Source: Betaproteobacteria bacterium
Lineage (GTDB): Bacteria; Pseudomonadota; Gammaproteobacteria; Burkholderiales; SHXO01
Direction of reading: 5' to 3'
NCBI GenBank assembly: GCA_025356655.1
Contig: JANXRW010000153.1
Location: 1 to 46,902 of the forward strand
Length of the DNA: 46,902 nt
Shown here: piece after piece, positions 16,165-24,397 of the stretch
Numbering within the stretch: the stretch's first letter is position 1
Layout of the letters: each line of letters opens with the position of its first letter
The notes under the pieces: generated by a model
The model's database searches: none
What the model was told of the DNA's origin: nothing
The model's input: only the letters and a program-made list of their open reading frames with translations
Position numbers and translations under genes: made by a program

Positions 16165-17019
16165 GTGGCGGCCCAATCGAACATGTCCGCCACGGTGCTT
16201 GACATCATCACCACCGCTGCCTTGCTCTACGCGGTGGCCGCAGGGCTGCTGATCGTCTTCGGCGTGATGAAGATCATCAACTTTGCGCACGGCGCCTTTC
16301 TGACGGTAGGGGGCTACGCCGCTCTCGCCGTCACCCACTGGGGTTTGAACCCCTGGTTCTCCCTGCCAGCGGCCTTCGTCGCGGGCTGCGCCTGCGGGAT
16401 GCTGATCGAGCGGGTCGTAATGCGCCCCCTGTACTCCCGCCCCTTGGATGCGATCCTCGCCACCTGGGGCCTGGGGATCATACTCGGCCAATTGATCACG
16501 CTGGCCTTCGGCCGCGAGGTGCAGTTCGTGCGCAGCCCCCTTGCCGGCACGATGAATTTCCTCGGTACGGCCTACTCCGAATACCGGTTGAGCGTCGTGC
16601 TGGCGGCCGCCGTCCTGGCGGGTGCCTTGGGCCTTGCACTGAATGGGACCCGGTTGGGCCTCAACACCCGTGCCGTGATCATGAACGAGAACTTGGCTCG
16701 CGCACTGGGCATCGACAGCGCGCGCGTGCGCTTTGGGACATTCTCCCTGGGCGCCGGATTGGCTAGCCTAGCCGGTGCGCTGATCACCCCACTGTCGAGC
16801 GTCGACCTGAACATGGGCGTGCCCTGGCTGGTCAATGCCTTCATGCTCGTGCTGGTTTCGGGCGTGTCCCTTATCAGTCTGGGCATTGCCTGCCTGGTCC
16901 TCGGTGGCGCCCAGGTGCTGGTGAGCACCTACTTGAACCCCATTTTGGGCGGCCTCACCATCGTCGTTCTGGCTGCGTTGCTGCTGCGCCTACGACCCAA
17001 GGGTTTCTCCCGTGACTGA
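16165..17019 (+). CDS. Liv/Urt-type ABC transporter permease (LivH/UrtB-like)
   Basis: A 284-residue inner-membrane permease with about eight hydrophobic helices. The sequence MKIINFAHGAFLTVGGYAAL (about residues 36-55) is the hallmark of LivH/UrtB. GLNTRAVIMNENLARALGIDSARVRFGTFSLGAGLASLAGAL is the conserved cytoplasmic loop that contacts the ATPase. The GTG at 16165 is placed 15 bases after AAGGAGG (16143-16149), a long spacing; ATG 16183 would shorten the protein by six residues but has no ribosome site of its own. The stop overlaps the start of the next gene by eight bases. It forms the membrane channel with the permease half of the next gene. Confidence 0.92.
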   Translation: MAAQSNMSATVLDIITTAALLYAVAAGLLIVFGVMKIINFAHGAFLTVGGYAALAVTHWGLNPWFSLPAAFVAGCACGMLIERVVMRPLYSRPLDAILATWGLGIILGQLITLAFGREVQFVRSPLAGTMNFLGTAYSEYRLSVVLAAAVLAGALGLALNGTRLGLNTRAVIMNENLARALGIDSARVRFGTFSLGAGLASLAGALITPLSSVDLNMGVPWLVNAFMLVLVSGVSLISLGIACLVLGGAQVLVSTYLNPILGGLTIVVLAALLLRLRPKGFSRD

Positions 17020-18808
17020 TACACGCCGCGACAGCGACCTGCGGCTAGTGCTCGGGCTCGGCGCGCTGGCGCTCGCCTCCGTTGCCCTGGGGCCGTACAT
17101 TCTGCCGACCTTCCTGATCAACAGCCTCCTTCGCGCCATTCTCTACGCCGCCGTCGCCCTGACGGTCGACGTTCTCTGGGGATACACGGGGATCCTGACC
17201 TTCGGCCAGTCGGCGTTTTTTGGGATCGGCGCCTATGCCGTTGGTCTGGTCTTCACCCACATGGGATTCAGTGCGAGCCATGCCCTGCTGGCTCTGGTGC
17301 TTAGTTTGGTAGTGTCCGCATCGACTGCGCTCCTCGTCGGCTGGCTGTCCTTCTACCCGGGCGCCTCCCCGCTCTATGCGTCGGTCGTCACGCTGGCACT
17401 CCCCATCGTGGTCACGCAGATCCTGTTCTCTGCCGGTACGTTTACTGGTTCGAGCAGCGGCCTGTCCGGGTTCGAGAGCTTCGACATTTCCATAGAGATC
17501 TGGTTCTGGATCAGCGGCACGTTCCTCGTGCTGCTCACCGGGGTGGCCTGGCTGTTCGTGCGCAGCGACGCGGGCAGGATGCTGGTGGCCATTCGCGAGA
17601 ATGAAGCGCGCTGCGAGTATCTCGGCATCAGTGTCTCGCGCCTAAAAATCCTGCTGCTCATGGCCGCCGCCCTGGTCGCGGCGCTCTCGGGCTACCTCTT
17701 TGCCTCGATGCAGATGGTCGTTGCCCCCGAGTATGCCGGCTTCGTTTTCGGGACCGAACTCGTGATCTGGGTGGCGCTGGGTGGGCGCGGCTCGCTCGTG
17801 GGCCCGGTGCTGGGTACCCTGTTCATCGACGTCGGCAGCGCGTACCTGAGCGGCAACCTGCCCTACGTATGGAAGCTCCTCGTGGGAGTCGCCTTCGTCG
17901 TGGTTATCGTCGCCTTCCCCGGAGGGCTGCTGCCCTTGCCGATGGCTCTGCTGCGGCGGCTGCGCGGCATTCCTCCCCCGGCCCGCGGGCGCGGTCCCAT
18001 GCTGGAACTGGCCGAACCTCGCGCCTTGCCGGGACTCCGGGGAGACAGTGCCAGCGCGCTGGTCCTGGAGGGGGTGTGCAAGAATTTCGGCAGCCTGCGG
18101 GTTCTAGACGGCATCAGCTTTCGGGCGGGGCGTGGGGAACTGCTCAGCGTGGTGGGCCCGAACGGCGCCGGTAAAACCACGCTCATGCGCTGCATCAGCG
18201 ACGGCGCCGAACGCAGTCGAGGGCGCGTCCTCATCAACGGCTTCGACACCGGCCGGTTGCCACCCGAGCGCTGCGTGGCGTTCGGCATCGGGCGCAAGTT
18301 CCAGACCGCGAACACCTTCGATTCCCTCACCGTCGCCCAGTCGCTGCGCATTGCGCGCAGTCGGCTGGAACGCCCCTGGCTATTGCACTGCTCGCGCACG
18401 CTCGCGCTGCCGGATGCGGCCCTGCAGGTCATCCGGGCCACCGGCTTGGACGAGCACCTCGACATGGCTGTGCGCCACCTCTCCCACGGTCAGAAACAAG
18501 CCTTGGAACTAGCCATGGTGTTGGCCCTAGAACCCAACGTCCTGCTGCTCGATGAACCGACGGCCGGTCTTACCAAGGCGGAGCGGACCTTGATCGGGCG
18601 CATCCTGAGAGACCTCACCGAACACCACGGGCTGTGCATACTGTTAGTCGAACATGATCTCGACTTCGTCCGGGAGGTGAGTTCCCGGGTCATCGTGCTT
18701 CATCAGGGGCAGATCTTGCTCGACGCAACGGTGGCCGAGGTGGTCGAATCCGAATTGGTGCGCTCGATTTATGCAGGCGTCGGCAGCCACGGGGAGTCGC
18801 CTTCGTGA
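17012..18808 (+). CDS. Fused ABC transporter permease-ATPase (LivM-LivG / UrtC-UrtD-like)
   Basis: A 598-residue fusion. Residues 1 to about 320 are a LivM/UrtC-type permease: VDVLWGYTGILTFGQSAFFGIGAYAVG is its hallmark, and IRENEARCEYLGISVSRLKILLL the ATPase-contact loop. After a Pro/Arg-rich linker (about 320-350), residues 350-595 are a LivG-type ATPase. Walker A is GPNGAGKTT (about 381), the Q-loop is in GIGRKFQTANTFDSLTVAQ, the signature is LSHGQ (about 489), Walker B is VLLLDEPTAGL and the switch His is in LLVEHDLDF. All catalytic residues are present. GTG start at 17012, overlapping the previous stop. Fusing the two subunits fixes their 1:1 ratio; such fusions are known in Liv-type transporters but are the minority form. 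Confidence 0.92.
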   Translation: MTDTRRDSDLRLVLGLGALALASVALGPYILPTFLINSLLRAILYAAVALTVDVLWGYTGILTFGQSAFFGIGAYAVGLVFTHMGFSASHALLALVLSLVVSASTALLVGWLSFYPGASPLYASVVTLALPIVVTQILFSAGTFTGSSSGLSGFESFDISIEIWFWISGTFLVLLTGVAWLFVRSDAGRMLVAIRENEARCEYLGISVSRLKILLLMAAALVAALSGYLFASMQMVVAPEYAGFVFGTELVIWVALGGRGSLVGPVLGTLFIDVGSAYLSGNLPYVWKLLVGVAFVVVIVAFPGGLLPLPMALLRRLRGIPPPARGRGPMLELAEPRALPGLRGDSASALVLEGVCKNFGSLRVLDGISFRAGRGELLSVVGPNGAGKTTLMRCISDGAERSRGRVLINGFDTGRLPPERCVAFGIGRKFQTANTFDSLTVAQSLRIARSRLERPWLLHCSRTLALPDAALQVIRATGLDEHLDMAVRHLSHGQKQALELAMVLALEPNVLLLDEPTAGLTKAERTLIGRILRDLTEHHGLCILLVEHDLDFVREVSSRVIVLHQGQILLDATVAEVVESELVRSIYAGVGSHGESPS

Positions 18809-19509
18809 CCCCGGCGCTGGAACTCCAGGGCATTAGCAGCGGCTACGGCGAGGCGCTGGTGCTGCGCGAAGTCGATCTCACGCTGGCCCCCGGGGAGGTT
18901 CTCGCGGTGCTGGGCAAGAACGGAATGGGAAAGAGCACGCTCCTGAAAACGGTGATGGGCTTCCTACCTCTGGCGGCCGGGCAGGTTCGCCTCTTTGGCG
19001 AGAGCATCGGCGGCCACCCACCCCACGTGGTGGCGCGCGCCGCGGTTGCATACACACCACAGGAGCAGGCCCTGTTCCAGGACTTGAGCGTTGAGGACAA
19101 CCTGCGTCTGGGCCTGCGCCGGGACCGGCAGCTGCGCGTTGGCATCGAGCGCGCCGGGGAGATTTTTCCTTTTCTGCCCCAACGCCTCGCGCAGCGGGCG
19201 GGGACGCTCTCGGGCGGCGAACAGAAGATGCTCCTCGTGGCGCGCGCGCTCCTCTGCCAGCCGCGCCTGATGCTGATCGACGAGATCACCGAGGGGCTGC
19301 AGCCCTCGGTGATCGAGCGCCTGTCCGTGGCCTTGCGCGCCGAGTGCGAACGCACCGGCGTATCCATCCTGCTCATCGAACAGAACGTGGGTTTCGCCCG
19401 TGGGCTCGCGCAGCGCTACGCGGTGATGAAGCGCGGTGAGTTGGTGGACCAGGGCGCCATGCATGGCGAAGACACCGCGGCCCGCATCGCCGCGCACTTG
19501 AACGTGTGA
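18805..19509 (+). CDS. Liv/Urt-type ABC transporter ATPase (LivF/UrtE-like)
   Basis: A 234-residue second ATPase. Walker A is GKNGMGKST (about 36-44, with Lys in place of the more common Pro-Asn start), the Q-loop is TPQEQALFQDLSVEDNL, the signature is LSGGEQKML, Walker B is LMLIDEITEGLQP and the switch is LLIEQNVGF with the Gln-Asn typical of LivF/UrtE. The IDEITEGLQPS wording matches LivF/UrtE. GTG start at 18805 overlaps the previous stop (GTGA). With the fused gene it makes the heterodimeric ATPase of the importer. Confidence 0.93.
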   Translation: MTPALELQGISSGYGEALVLREVDLTLAPGEVLAVLGKNGMGKSTLLKTVMGFLPLAAGQVRLFGESIGGHPPHVVARAAVAYTPQEQALFQDLSVEDNLRLGLRRDRQLRVGIERAGEIFPFLPQRLAQRAGTLSGGEQKMLLVARALLCQPRLMLIDEITEGLQPSVIERLSVALRAECERTGVSILLIEQNVGFARGLAQRYAVMKRGELVDQGAMHGEDTAARIAAHLNV

Positions 19510-19517
19510 GGATCCTG

Positions 19518-20270
19518 ATGAGAGCGAGCCCAGCACTGGAGCTGAATACCTTTTCCATCGTTGCCCACTGCCCCCGCACCGGCATGCTCGGTGCCGCGGT
19601 CAGCACGGCGGTGCCCGCCGTTGGCGCGCTGTGCCCCTTCGTCAGCACAGGGCTGGGCGCTGTGTGCACTCAATCCTGGGTCAATCCCTACCTGGCGCTC
19701 GAGGTCCTACGCCGTCTCCAGGCGGGTGAGAGTGCCCCTGCCGCCCTGGATGCGGCTCTGGCCGCTGACGAGGGGCGGGATCTGCGGCAGATCGGTGTGG
19801 TGGACGCCACGGGCAAAGCGGCGGCCTGGTCGGGCATCGAATGCACGGGTTGGTACGGGCACATCGTGGAGCCGCACGTGAGTATTCAGGGCAATATGCT
19901 CACGGGGTCCGACACCCTCGACGCGATGGCGCGCGCGTTCCACGATGCCGCCAGCGCGGGCCTCCCGGAGCGATTGCTGCTGGCCTTGAAGGCCGGCGAC
20001 GAGGCGGGCGGGGACCGGCGTGGGCGACAGTCGGCGGCCTTGAAGGTGCATCACCGGGAGGCGTACGCGTGGGTGGATCTGCGGGTGGACGAACATCCTC
20101 ATCCCGTAGCCGAATTGGGCCGTATCTACGAAATTGCGCGCATACAAGTGCTGCCCTTCGTGGCCGGCATGCCACGACGGGGGGAACCTGCGGGCGGACT
20201 CGCCCCTGAGGTGAGCGCCATGCTGCTCCTCCCGCCGACCGAGCGCCCCGGCGGCGGCAGTGCAGCCTGA
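19518..20270 (+). CDS. DUF1028 family protein
   Basis: A 250-residue member of the DUF1028 family, which has an Ntn-hydrolase-like fold. The N-terminus LNTFSIVAHCPRTGMLGAAVSTAVPAVGALCPFV, then GAVCTQSWVNPYLALEVLRRL, then VSIQGNMLTG and the GDRRGRQSAALKVHH block are family marks. ATG 19518 is preceded by GAGGA (19508-19512); the GTG at 19506 is a less likely start. It closes the operon started by the amidohydrolase (LivF stop at 19509). DUF1028 genes are often found beside amidohydrolases and Liv-type transporters; a hydrolase or binding role for the imported amide is possible but unproven. A perfect palindrome follows its stop. Confidence 0.88.
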   Translation: MRASPALELNTFSIVAHCPRTGMLGAAVSTAVPAVGALCPFVSTGLGAVCTQSWVNPYLALEVLRRLQAGESAPAALDAALAADEGRDLRQIGVVDATGKAAAWSGIECTGWYGHIVEPHVSIQGNMLTGSDTLDAMARAFHDAASAGLPERLLLALKAGDEAGGDRRGRQSAALKVHHREAYAWVDLRVDEHPHPVAELGRIYEIARIQVLPFVAGMPRRGEPAGGLAPEVSAMLLLPPTERPGGGSAA

Positions 20271-20284
20271 TGGCGTGCACGCCA
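20271..20284. promoter_or_regulatory. 14-base palindrome between DUF1028 and GST genes
   Basis: TGGCGTGCACGCCA begins at the base after the DUF1028 stop and is a perfect palindrome. It could be an operator for the GST gene 112 bases downstream or a weak hairpin at the operon end. No T-tract follows. Confidence 0.3.
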
Positions 20285-20396
20285 GCACGCCCGCGCCGCT
20301 CCCGCTATCATTCGCAGTGATGCGTCCGATGCAGGCCCCTGCCCTCAGACGCAGGTCAGCACCGCGGACGCGAAACACACGGGGGGATCCTGCGCC

Positions 20397-21107
20397 ATGA
20401 TCGACCTGTACTATTGGCCCACGCCCAACGGGCACAAGATTACCCTGTTCCTCGAGGACGCTGGGGTCCCCTATCGGATAATCCCCGTCCACATCGGCGA
20501 GGGCGAACAGTTCGCTCCGGCGTTCCTGCGCATCGCGCCAAACAACCGGATGCCCGCCATCGTGGACCACGCGCCTGTCGATGGAGGCGAGCCGCTTAGC
20601 CTGTTCGAGTCGGGTGCCATCTTGCTCTACCTAGCTGAGAAGACGGGGAAATTTCTGGCCGCTGACTTGCGCCCCCGTCAGGAGACGCTGCAGTGGCTGT
20701 TCTGGCAAATGGGTGGCCTGGGTCCCATGTTGGGCCAAAACCATCACTTCAGCCAATATGCTCCGGAACCCCTTCCCTACGCCATCGACCGCTACGTGCG
20801 GGAGACATCGCGGCTCTACGCGGTGGCCGACGGCCGCCTTGCCGACCGGGAGTTCCTTGCGGGCGACTACTCCATCGCCGACATGGCTTGCTACCCGTGG
20901 ATCGTGCCCCACGAGCGCCAGGGTCAGAACCTGGACGATTTCCCGAACCTGAAACGGTGGTTCAGGACCATCGCCGCCCGCCCCGCCGTGGAGCGAGCCT
21001 ATGCCCGCGGCCGCGAGCTGAGCACGGCAGCGGTGGTGACCGAGGCGTCGCGCCGGCTCCTCTTTGGGCAGGACGCGGCGACCGTGCGCCAAGCGGCGGC
21101 CACGTAG
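20397..21107 (+). CDS. Glutathione S-transferase family protein (YfcG/nu-like)
   Basis: A 236-residue GST. Residues 1-85 form the thioredoxin-like glutathione domain: YYWPTPNGHKITLFLEDAGVPY, NNRMPAIVDH (with the cis-proline) and LSLFESGAILLYLAEKTGKF, the Glu-Ser gamma-glutamyl contact. The helical domain has the N-capping box FLAGDYSIADMACYPWI. The pattern, with Asn-Gly in place of a catalytic Tyr/Ser, matches YfcG-type enzymes with disulfide-bond reductase activity toward glutathione disulfide. It is transcribed alone or with tatD, which begins 14 bases after its stop. Cytoplasmic. Confidence 0.92.
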   Translation: MIDLYYWPTPNGHKITLFLEDAGVPYRIIPVHIGEGEQFAPAFLRIAPNNRMPAIVDHAPVDGGEPLSLFESGAILLYLAEKTGKFLAADLRPRQETLQWLFWQMGGLGPMLGQNHHFSQYAPEPLPYAIDRYVRETSRLYAVADGRLADREFLAGDYSIADMACYPWIVPHERQGQNLDDFPNLKRWFRTIAARPAVERAYARGRELSTAAVVTEASRRLLFGQDAATVRQAAAT

Positions 21108-21121
21108 CGGCGCGACGCCCC

Positions 21122-21916
21122 GTGATCGACATCGGCGCGAACCTCTGCTCGGGGCAATTTGCCCGGGACCTTCCGGACGTACTGGAGCGCGCCCGCGCCG
21201 CCGGGCTAACGGGCGTAATCGTCACGGGAACGACGGTGGCCAACTCCCAAGAGGCAGTACGCCTCGCGCGGCATCACCCCGGCTGGCTCTTCACTACGGC
21301 GGGCGTGCATCCGCACCACGCCGACGCGGCCATTACCGTCACTGGCCTGCAGGAGACGATCGCGGCCGCGGCCCGCGAACCCGAGTGCGTCGCCGTGGGG
21401 GAGTGCGGCCTGGATTGGCACCGTAACCTAGCCACACACGCGGCCCAACTCGCCTTGCTCGAACTCCATCTCGAAGTCGCCATCGACTTGGGCAAGCCGC
21501 TATTCCTGCACTGCCGCGACGCCCATGGGGACCTGCTGCGGGTCTTGGACCGGCACGCTGGGTCGCTCCCGCCGTGCGTCGTGCATTGCTTCACCGGAGA
21601 TGCGGGGCAGGCAGCCGATTACCTTGAGCGCGGCTTCCACATCGGCATCACGGGCTGGGTAGCGGATGACCGCCGCGCCGCGCCCCTGCGCGAGGCCCTG
21701 CCGCACCTCCCATCGGAGCGGCTCATGGTGGAAACGGACGCGCCCTATCTCATGCCCGCGAATCGACCGCGCTCGCAGCTGCGCGACCGCAACGAGCCCG
21801 CCTTCCTACCTTGGGTGATCCAGGCCGTGGCTTCGCACTCAGGCCGGCCAGCCGCCGAGGTGGAGCGCTCGAGCACCGCGGCGGCACAGGGCTTTTTCGG
21901 GTTGCCCGTCCGCTGA
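21122..21916 (+). CDS. tatD: TatD family metal-dependent deoxyribonuclease
   Basis: A 264-residue TatD-type TIM-barrel nuclease. The metal and catalytic residues are visible: Glu in AVGECGLDWHRN, His in FLHCRDAHGDL, His in CVVHCFTGDA and Asp in VETDAPYL. One difference stands out: the usual first metal site DxHxH is replaced by DIGANLCSG at the N-terminus, which is the form of the E. coli TatD branch (IDIGVNLTS). The GTG at 21122 is chosen because it starts VIDIGANL; a longer frame runs back through the GST gene. TatD is a 3'-5' exonuclease with a role in DNA repair under oxidative stress. Confidence 0.9.
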   Translation: MIDIGANLCSGQFARDLPDVLERARAAGLTGVIVTGTTVANSQEAVRLARHHPGWLFTTAGVHPHHADAAITVTGLQETIAAAAREPECVAVGECGLDWHRNLATHAAQLALLELHLEVAIDLGKPLFLHCRDAHGDLLRVLDRHAGSLPPCVVHCFTGDAGQAADYLERGFHIGITGWVADDRRAAPLREALPHLPSERLMVETDAPYLMPANRPRSQLRDRNEPAFLPWVIQAVASHSGRPAAEVERSSTAAAQGFFGLPVR

Positions 21917-21969
21917 GCCCGCGTCAGCCCCGCCGACCGCGCAGCGCGCGGCCCATGGCCGGAGTAGGA

Positions 21970-21990
21970 TGTGCCCCGCGTGTCGGCACA
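21970..21990. promoter_or_regulatory. Inverted repeat and possible -10 upstream of egtB
   Basis: TGTGCC and GGCACA are separated by nine bases, about 55 bases before the egtB ATG. A TAGGAT at 21965-21970 just before it could be a -10 element. The repeat may be an operator in the leader. The evidence is only sequence symmetry. Confidence 0.3.
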
Positions 21991-22043
21991 GTGAGCGCCT
22001 GAAGCGCCGTTACCACGCAAGCCTGGGGAGGGGAGGACGCACT

Positions 22044-23309
22044 ATGGATAGGGCTATCGCACGGGCCCGCGGGCTTGAGACGGATGCTGTCGAGCCCTTT
22101 CGCCGGATTCGCCAAGCAACGCAGTCGCTGGCTGAGGGACTCTCCGAGGCGGACCTCACCGTCCAATCCATGCCCGATGCGAGCCCGGGCAAATGGCACC
22201 TGGCACACACCACCTGGTTCTTCGAGGAATTCCTGCTCTGCCCTGCGCTGGGGGGCTACCGCAGCTTCGATCCGCAGTATCGTTACCTGTTCAACTCCTA
22301 CTATGAGGCCGTCGGGCCGCGCCACCCGCGTGCGCTGCGGGGCCTACTCACCCGGCCCGGCCTAGACGAGGTGCTCGCCTACCGGCAGCACGTTGACGCG
22401 GGCGTGGGGCACCTGCTGCACCAGTCGCTTCCGGCGGAAATGGCCGCCCGCCTGGAATTAGGGCTGCACCACGAGCAGCAGCATCAGGAACTCCTGCTCA
22501 CGGATCTACTGCACCTCTTTGCGCAGAACCCACTGCGCCCGGCCTATCGCGCGCTACCCGCCCCAGCCCCGGCACGGGCGAGCCCGCTGCGCTGGGTCCC
22601 GGTGGATGGGGGCATCCACGCAGTGGGCCATGCCGGCGCGGATTTCCGCTTCGACTGCGAGGGACCGCGCCACGAGGTGCTGCTGCGACCCTTCGAACTC
22701 GCCTCGCGGCCGGTAAGCTGCGCCGAGTGGTTAGAATTCATGGCAGCCGGTGGCTATGCTGATGCCGGCCTGTGGCTCGCCGACGGGCGGGCCCAGGTAA
22801 ACGCCCAGGGATGGCAAGCGCCACTTTACTGGGAAGAACGCGATGGGGTCTGGTACCAGATGACCCTCGGCGGGCTGCAGCCCTTACAGGCAGCCGCCCC
22901 GGTATGCCATGTAAGCTACTTCGAAGCCGATGCCTACGCGCGTTGGGCCAGCGCGCGCCTGCCCACCGAGGCGGAGTGGGAGGTGGCGGCCTGCGGCTCC
23001 CCCATCGAGGGCAACTGGATGGATTCCGGCGCGCTGCGGCCGCTGCCCGCTACGGGCAGCCGGGCGCTGCAACAGCTCTACGGGGATGTGTGGGAATGGA
23101 CCGGGAGCGCCTTCCTGCCCTACCCGGGCTTCCGCCCTGATCCCGGCGCCATCGGCGAGTACAACGGCAAGTTCATGAGCGGGCAATTCGTCCTGCGCGG
23201 CGGCTCTTGCGCTTCGCCGCAGGGACATCTGCGGCAAAGCTACAGAAATTTCTTCCAGCCCTGGCAACGCTGGCAGTTCAGTGGCCTTCGTCTGGCGAGG
23301 GACCTCTGA
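22044..23309 (+). CDS. egtB: Ergothioneine biosynthesis sulfoxide synthase EgtB
   Basis: A 421-residue non-heme iron enzyme (EC 1.14.99.50 class), joining the sulfur of gamma-glutamylcysteine or cysteine to hercynine with O2. The N-terminal DinB-like domain has KWHLAHTTWFFEEF (iron His near residue 52) and LHHEQQHQELLLTDLLH, in which H143 and H147 are the other iron ligands. The C-terminal FGE-sulfatase-like domain runs from about residue 195 and includes VSCAEWLEFMAAGGY, LPTEAEWEVAA, GDVWEWTGSAFLPYPGF and FVLRGGSCASPQGHLRQSYRNFF. ATG 22044 has GGAGG at 22032-22036. It overlaps egtD by one base (TGATG). Without egtA or egtC in view, the cysteine-using short route is possible. Confidence 0.95.
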   Translation: MDRAIARARGLETDAVEPFRRIRQATQSLAEGLSEADLTVQSMPDASPGKWHLAHTTWFFEEFLLCPALGGYRSFDPQYRYLFNSYYEAVGPRHPRALRGLLTRPGLDEVLAYRQHVDAGVGHLLHQSLPAEMAARLELGLHHEQQHQELLLTDLLHLFAQNPLRPAYRALPAPAPARASPLRWVPVDGGIHAVGHAGADFRFDCEGPRHEVLLRPFELASRPVSCAEWLEFMAAGGYADAGLWLADGRAQVNAQGWQAPLYWEERDGVWYQMTLGGLQPLQAAAPVCHVSYFEADAYARWASARLPTEAEWEVAACGSPIEGNWMDSGALRPLPATGSRALQQLYGDVWEWTGSAFLPYPGFRPDPGAIGEYNGKFMSGQFVLRGGSCASPQGHLRQSYRNFFQPWQRWQFSGLRLARDL

Positions 23310-24322
23310 TGTGGGGGGGGCCGCCCACGCGGCTAGTTCTTCCGGCCTTCGCCCAAGCGGTGGTCGAGGGCCTCTCGCAGGCGCAGAAGTGCATCCCCAG
23401 CACCTGGCTCTACGACCAGCGCGGTTCTGAGCTCTTCGAGCAGATCACCGAGTTGCCCGAGTACTACCCCACCCGCACGGAGATCGGCATTCTGGAGCGT
23501 CACCTCCCCGAACTCGCGCGTGCCGTGGGAACCCACACGGCCGTAGTGGAATTCGGCAGCGGATCGGCGCGCAAGACGCGGCTGCTGCTCGCCGCGTTGG
23601 CGTGTCCGCAGGCCTACGTGCCGATCGATATCTCAACGGAGTTCCTCCTGGCGTCCGCCGCTGAGATGGCCGAACGCTTCCCCGGTCTGCGCGTGGAGCC
23701 CGTGACCGGCGACTTCATGGGTGAGGTACAGCTACCGGCGTGGCTGGAGGGCTGCAGCGCCCCGCGGCTGGGGTTTTTCCCAGGGTCGACCATCGGAAAT
23801 TTCACGCCGGATCAAGCGCGGCGCTTCCTGGCACGGACGCGCAGGCTTTTGGGCCCCCGAGCTTGGCTCCTGATTGGCGTCGACACCACGCGGGATCCAG
23901 ATGTGCTCATCCCCGCTTATGATGATGCGCAGGGCGTCACGGCCGCCTTCAACTTGAACCTGCTGGCGCGGATGAACCGGGAATTGGCCGCGGACTTCCA
24001 ACTCGAGCATTTTGCGCACGCCGTGCGCTACCTCGAGGAGCCGACGGATCCGCTGTGCGCAACACGCCAGGGCCACGTCGAAATGCATCTGGTGAGCTCG
24101 CGGGACCAGGACGTTCGCGTGGCAGGCCGAGACTTCCACTTCCTGGCACAGGAGAGCATCCACACGGAGAACTCGTACAAGTACGCGCCAGAGGCGTTCC
24201 TGGACTTGGCCACGCAAGCGGGATGGAGCCGGGCCCAGCGCTGGATGGATGCCGATTCCCGCTTCACCGTCGCACTGCTACGGGCCAGCGGCGCAGACCC
24301 CGGCTCACCCGACGGGACATGA
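23309..24322 (+). CDS. egtD: L-histidine N-alpha-methyltransferase EgtD
   Basis: A 337-residue SAM-dependent enzyme (EC 2.1.1.44) that trimethylates histidine to hercynine, the first step to ergothioneine. Typical blocks: STWLYDQRGSELFEQITELPEYYPTRTE (residues about 31-58), VVEFGSGSARKTRLLL (SAM motif), YVPIDIS, FFPGSTIGNFTPDQA, LIGVDTTRD and the late HTENSYKYAPEAF with the histidine-binding residues. Start ATG 23309 overlaps the egtB stop, so the two are translationally coupled. No PLP-dependent C-S lyase (egtE) is next to them; the last step must be done by a gene elsewhere. Confidence 0.95.
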   Translation: MWGGPPTRLVLPAFAQAVVEGLSQAQKCIPSTWLYDQRGSELFEQITELPEYYPTRTEIGILERHLPELARAVGTHTAVVEFGSGSARKTRLLLAALACPQAYVPIDISTEFLLASAAEMAERFPGLRVEPVTGDFMGEVQLPAWLEGCSAPRLGFFPGSTIGNFTPDQARRFLARTRRLLGPRAWLLIGVDTTRDPDVLIPAYDDAQGVTAAFNLNLLARMNRELAADFQLEHFAHAVRYLEEPTDPLCATRQGHVEMHLVSSRDQDVRVAGRDFHFLAQESIHTENSYKYAPEAFLDLATQAGWSRAQRWMDADSRFTVALLRASGADPGSPDGT

Positions 24323-24397
24323 ACTTGTAGAATCGCGCCACTGCCCCCATCTACCTAATGCGGAACTCAACCTGCATCAACCTAACGAAGAGAAGCC

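Noticed and set aside
13960..19509. Urea transporter urtABCDE
   Set aside because: Overall type fits, but no urease genes are present, two subunits are fused, and the operon begins with an amidohydrolase, so amide uptake is more likely.
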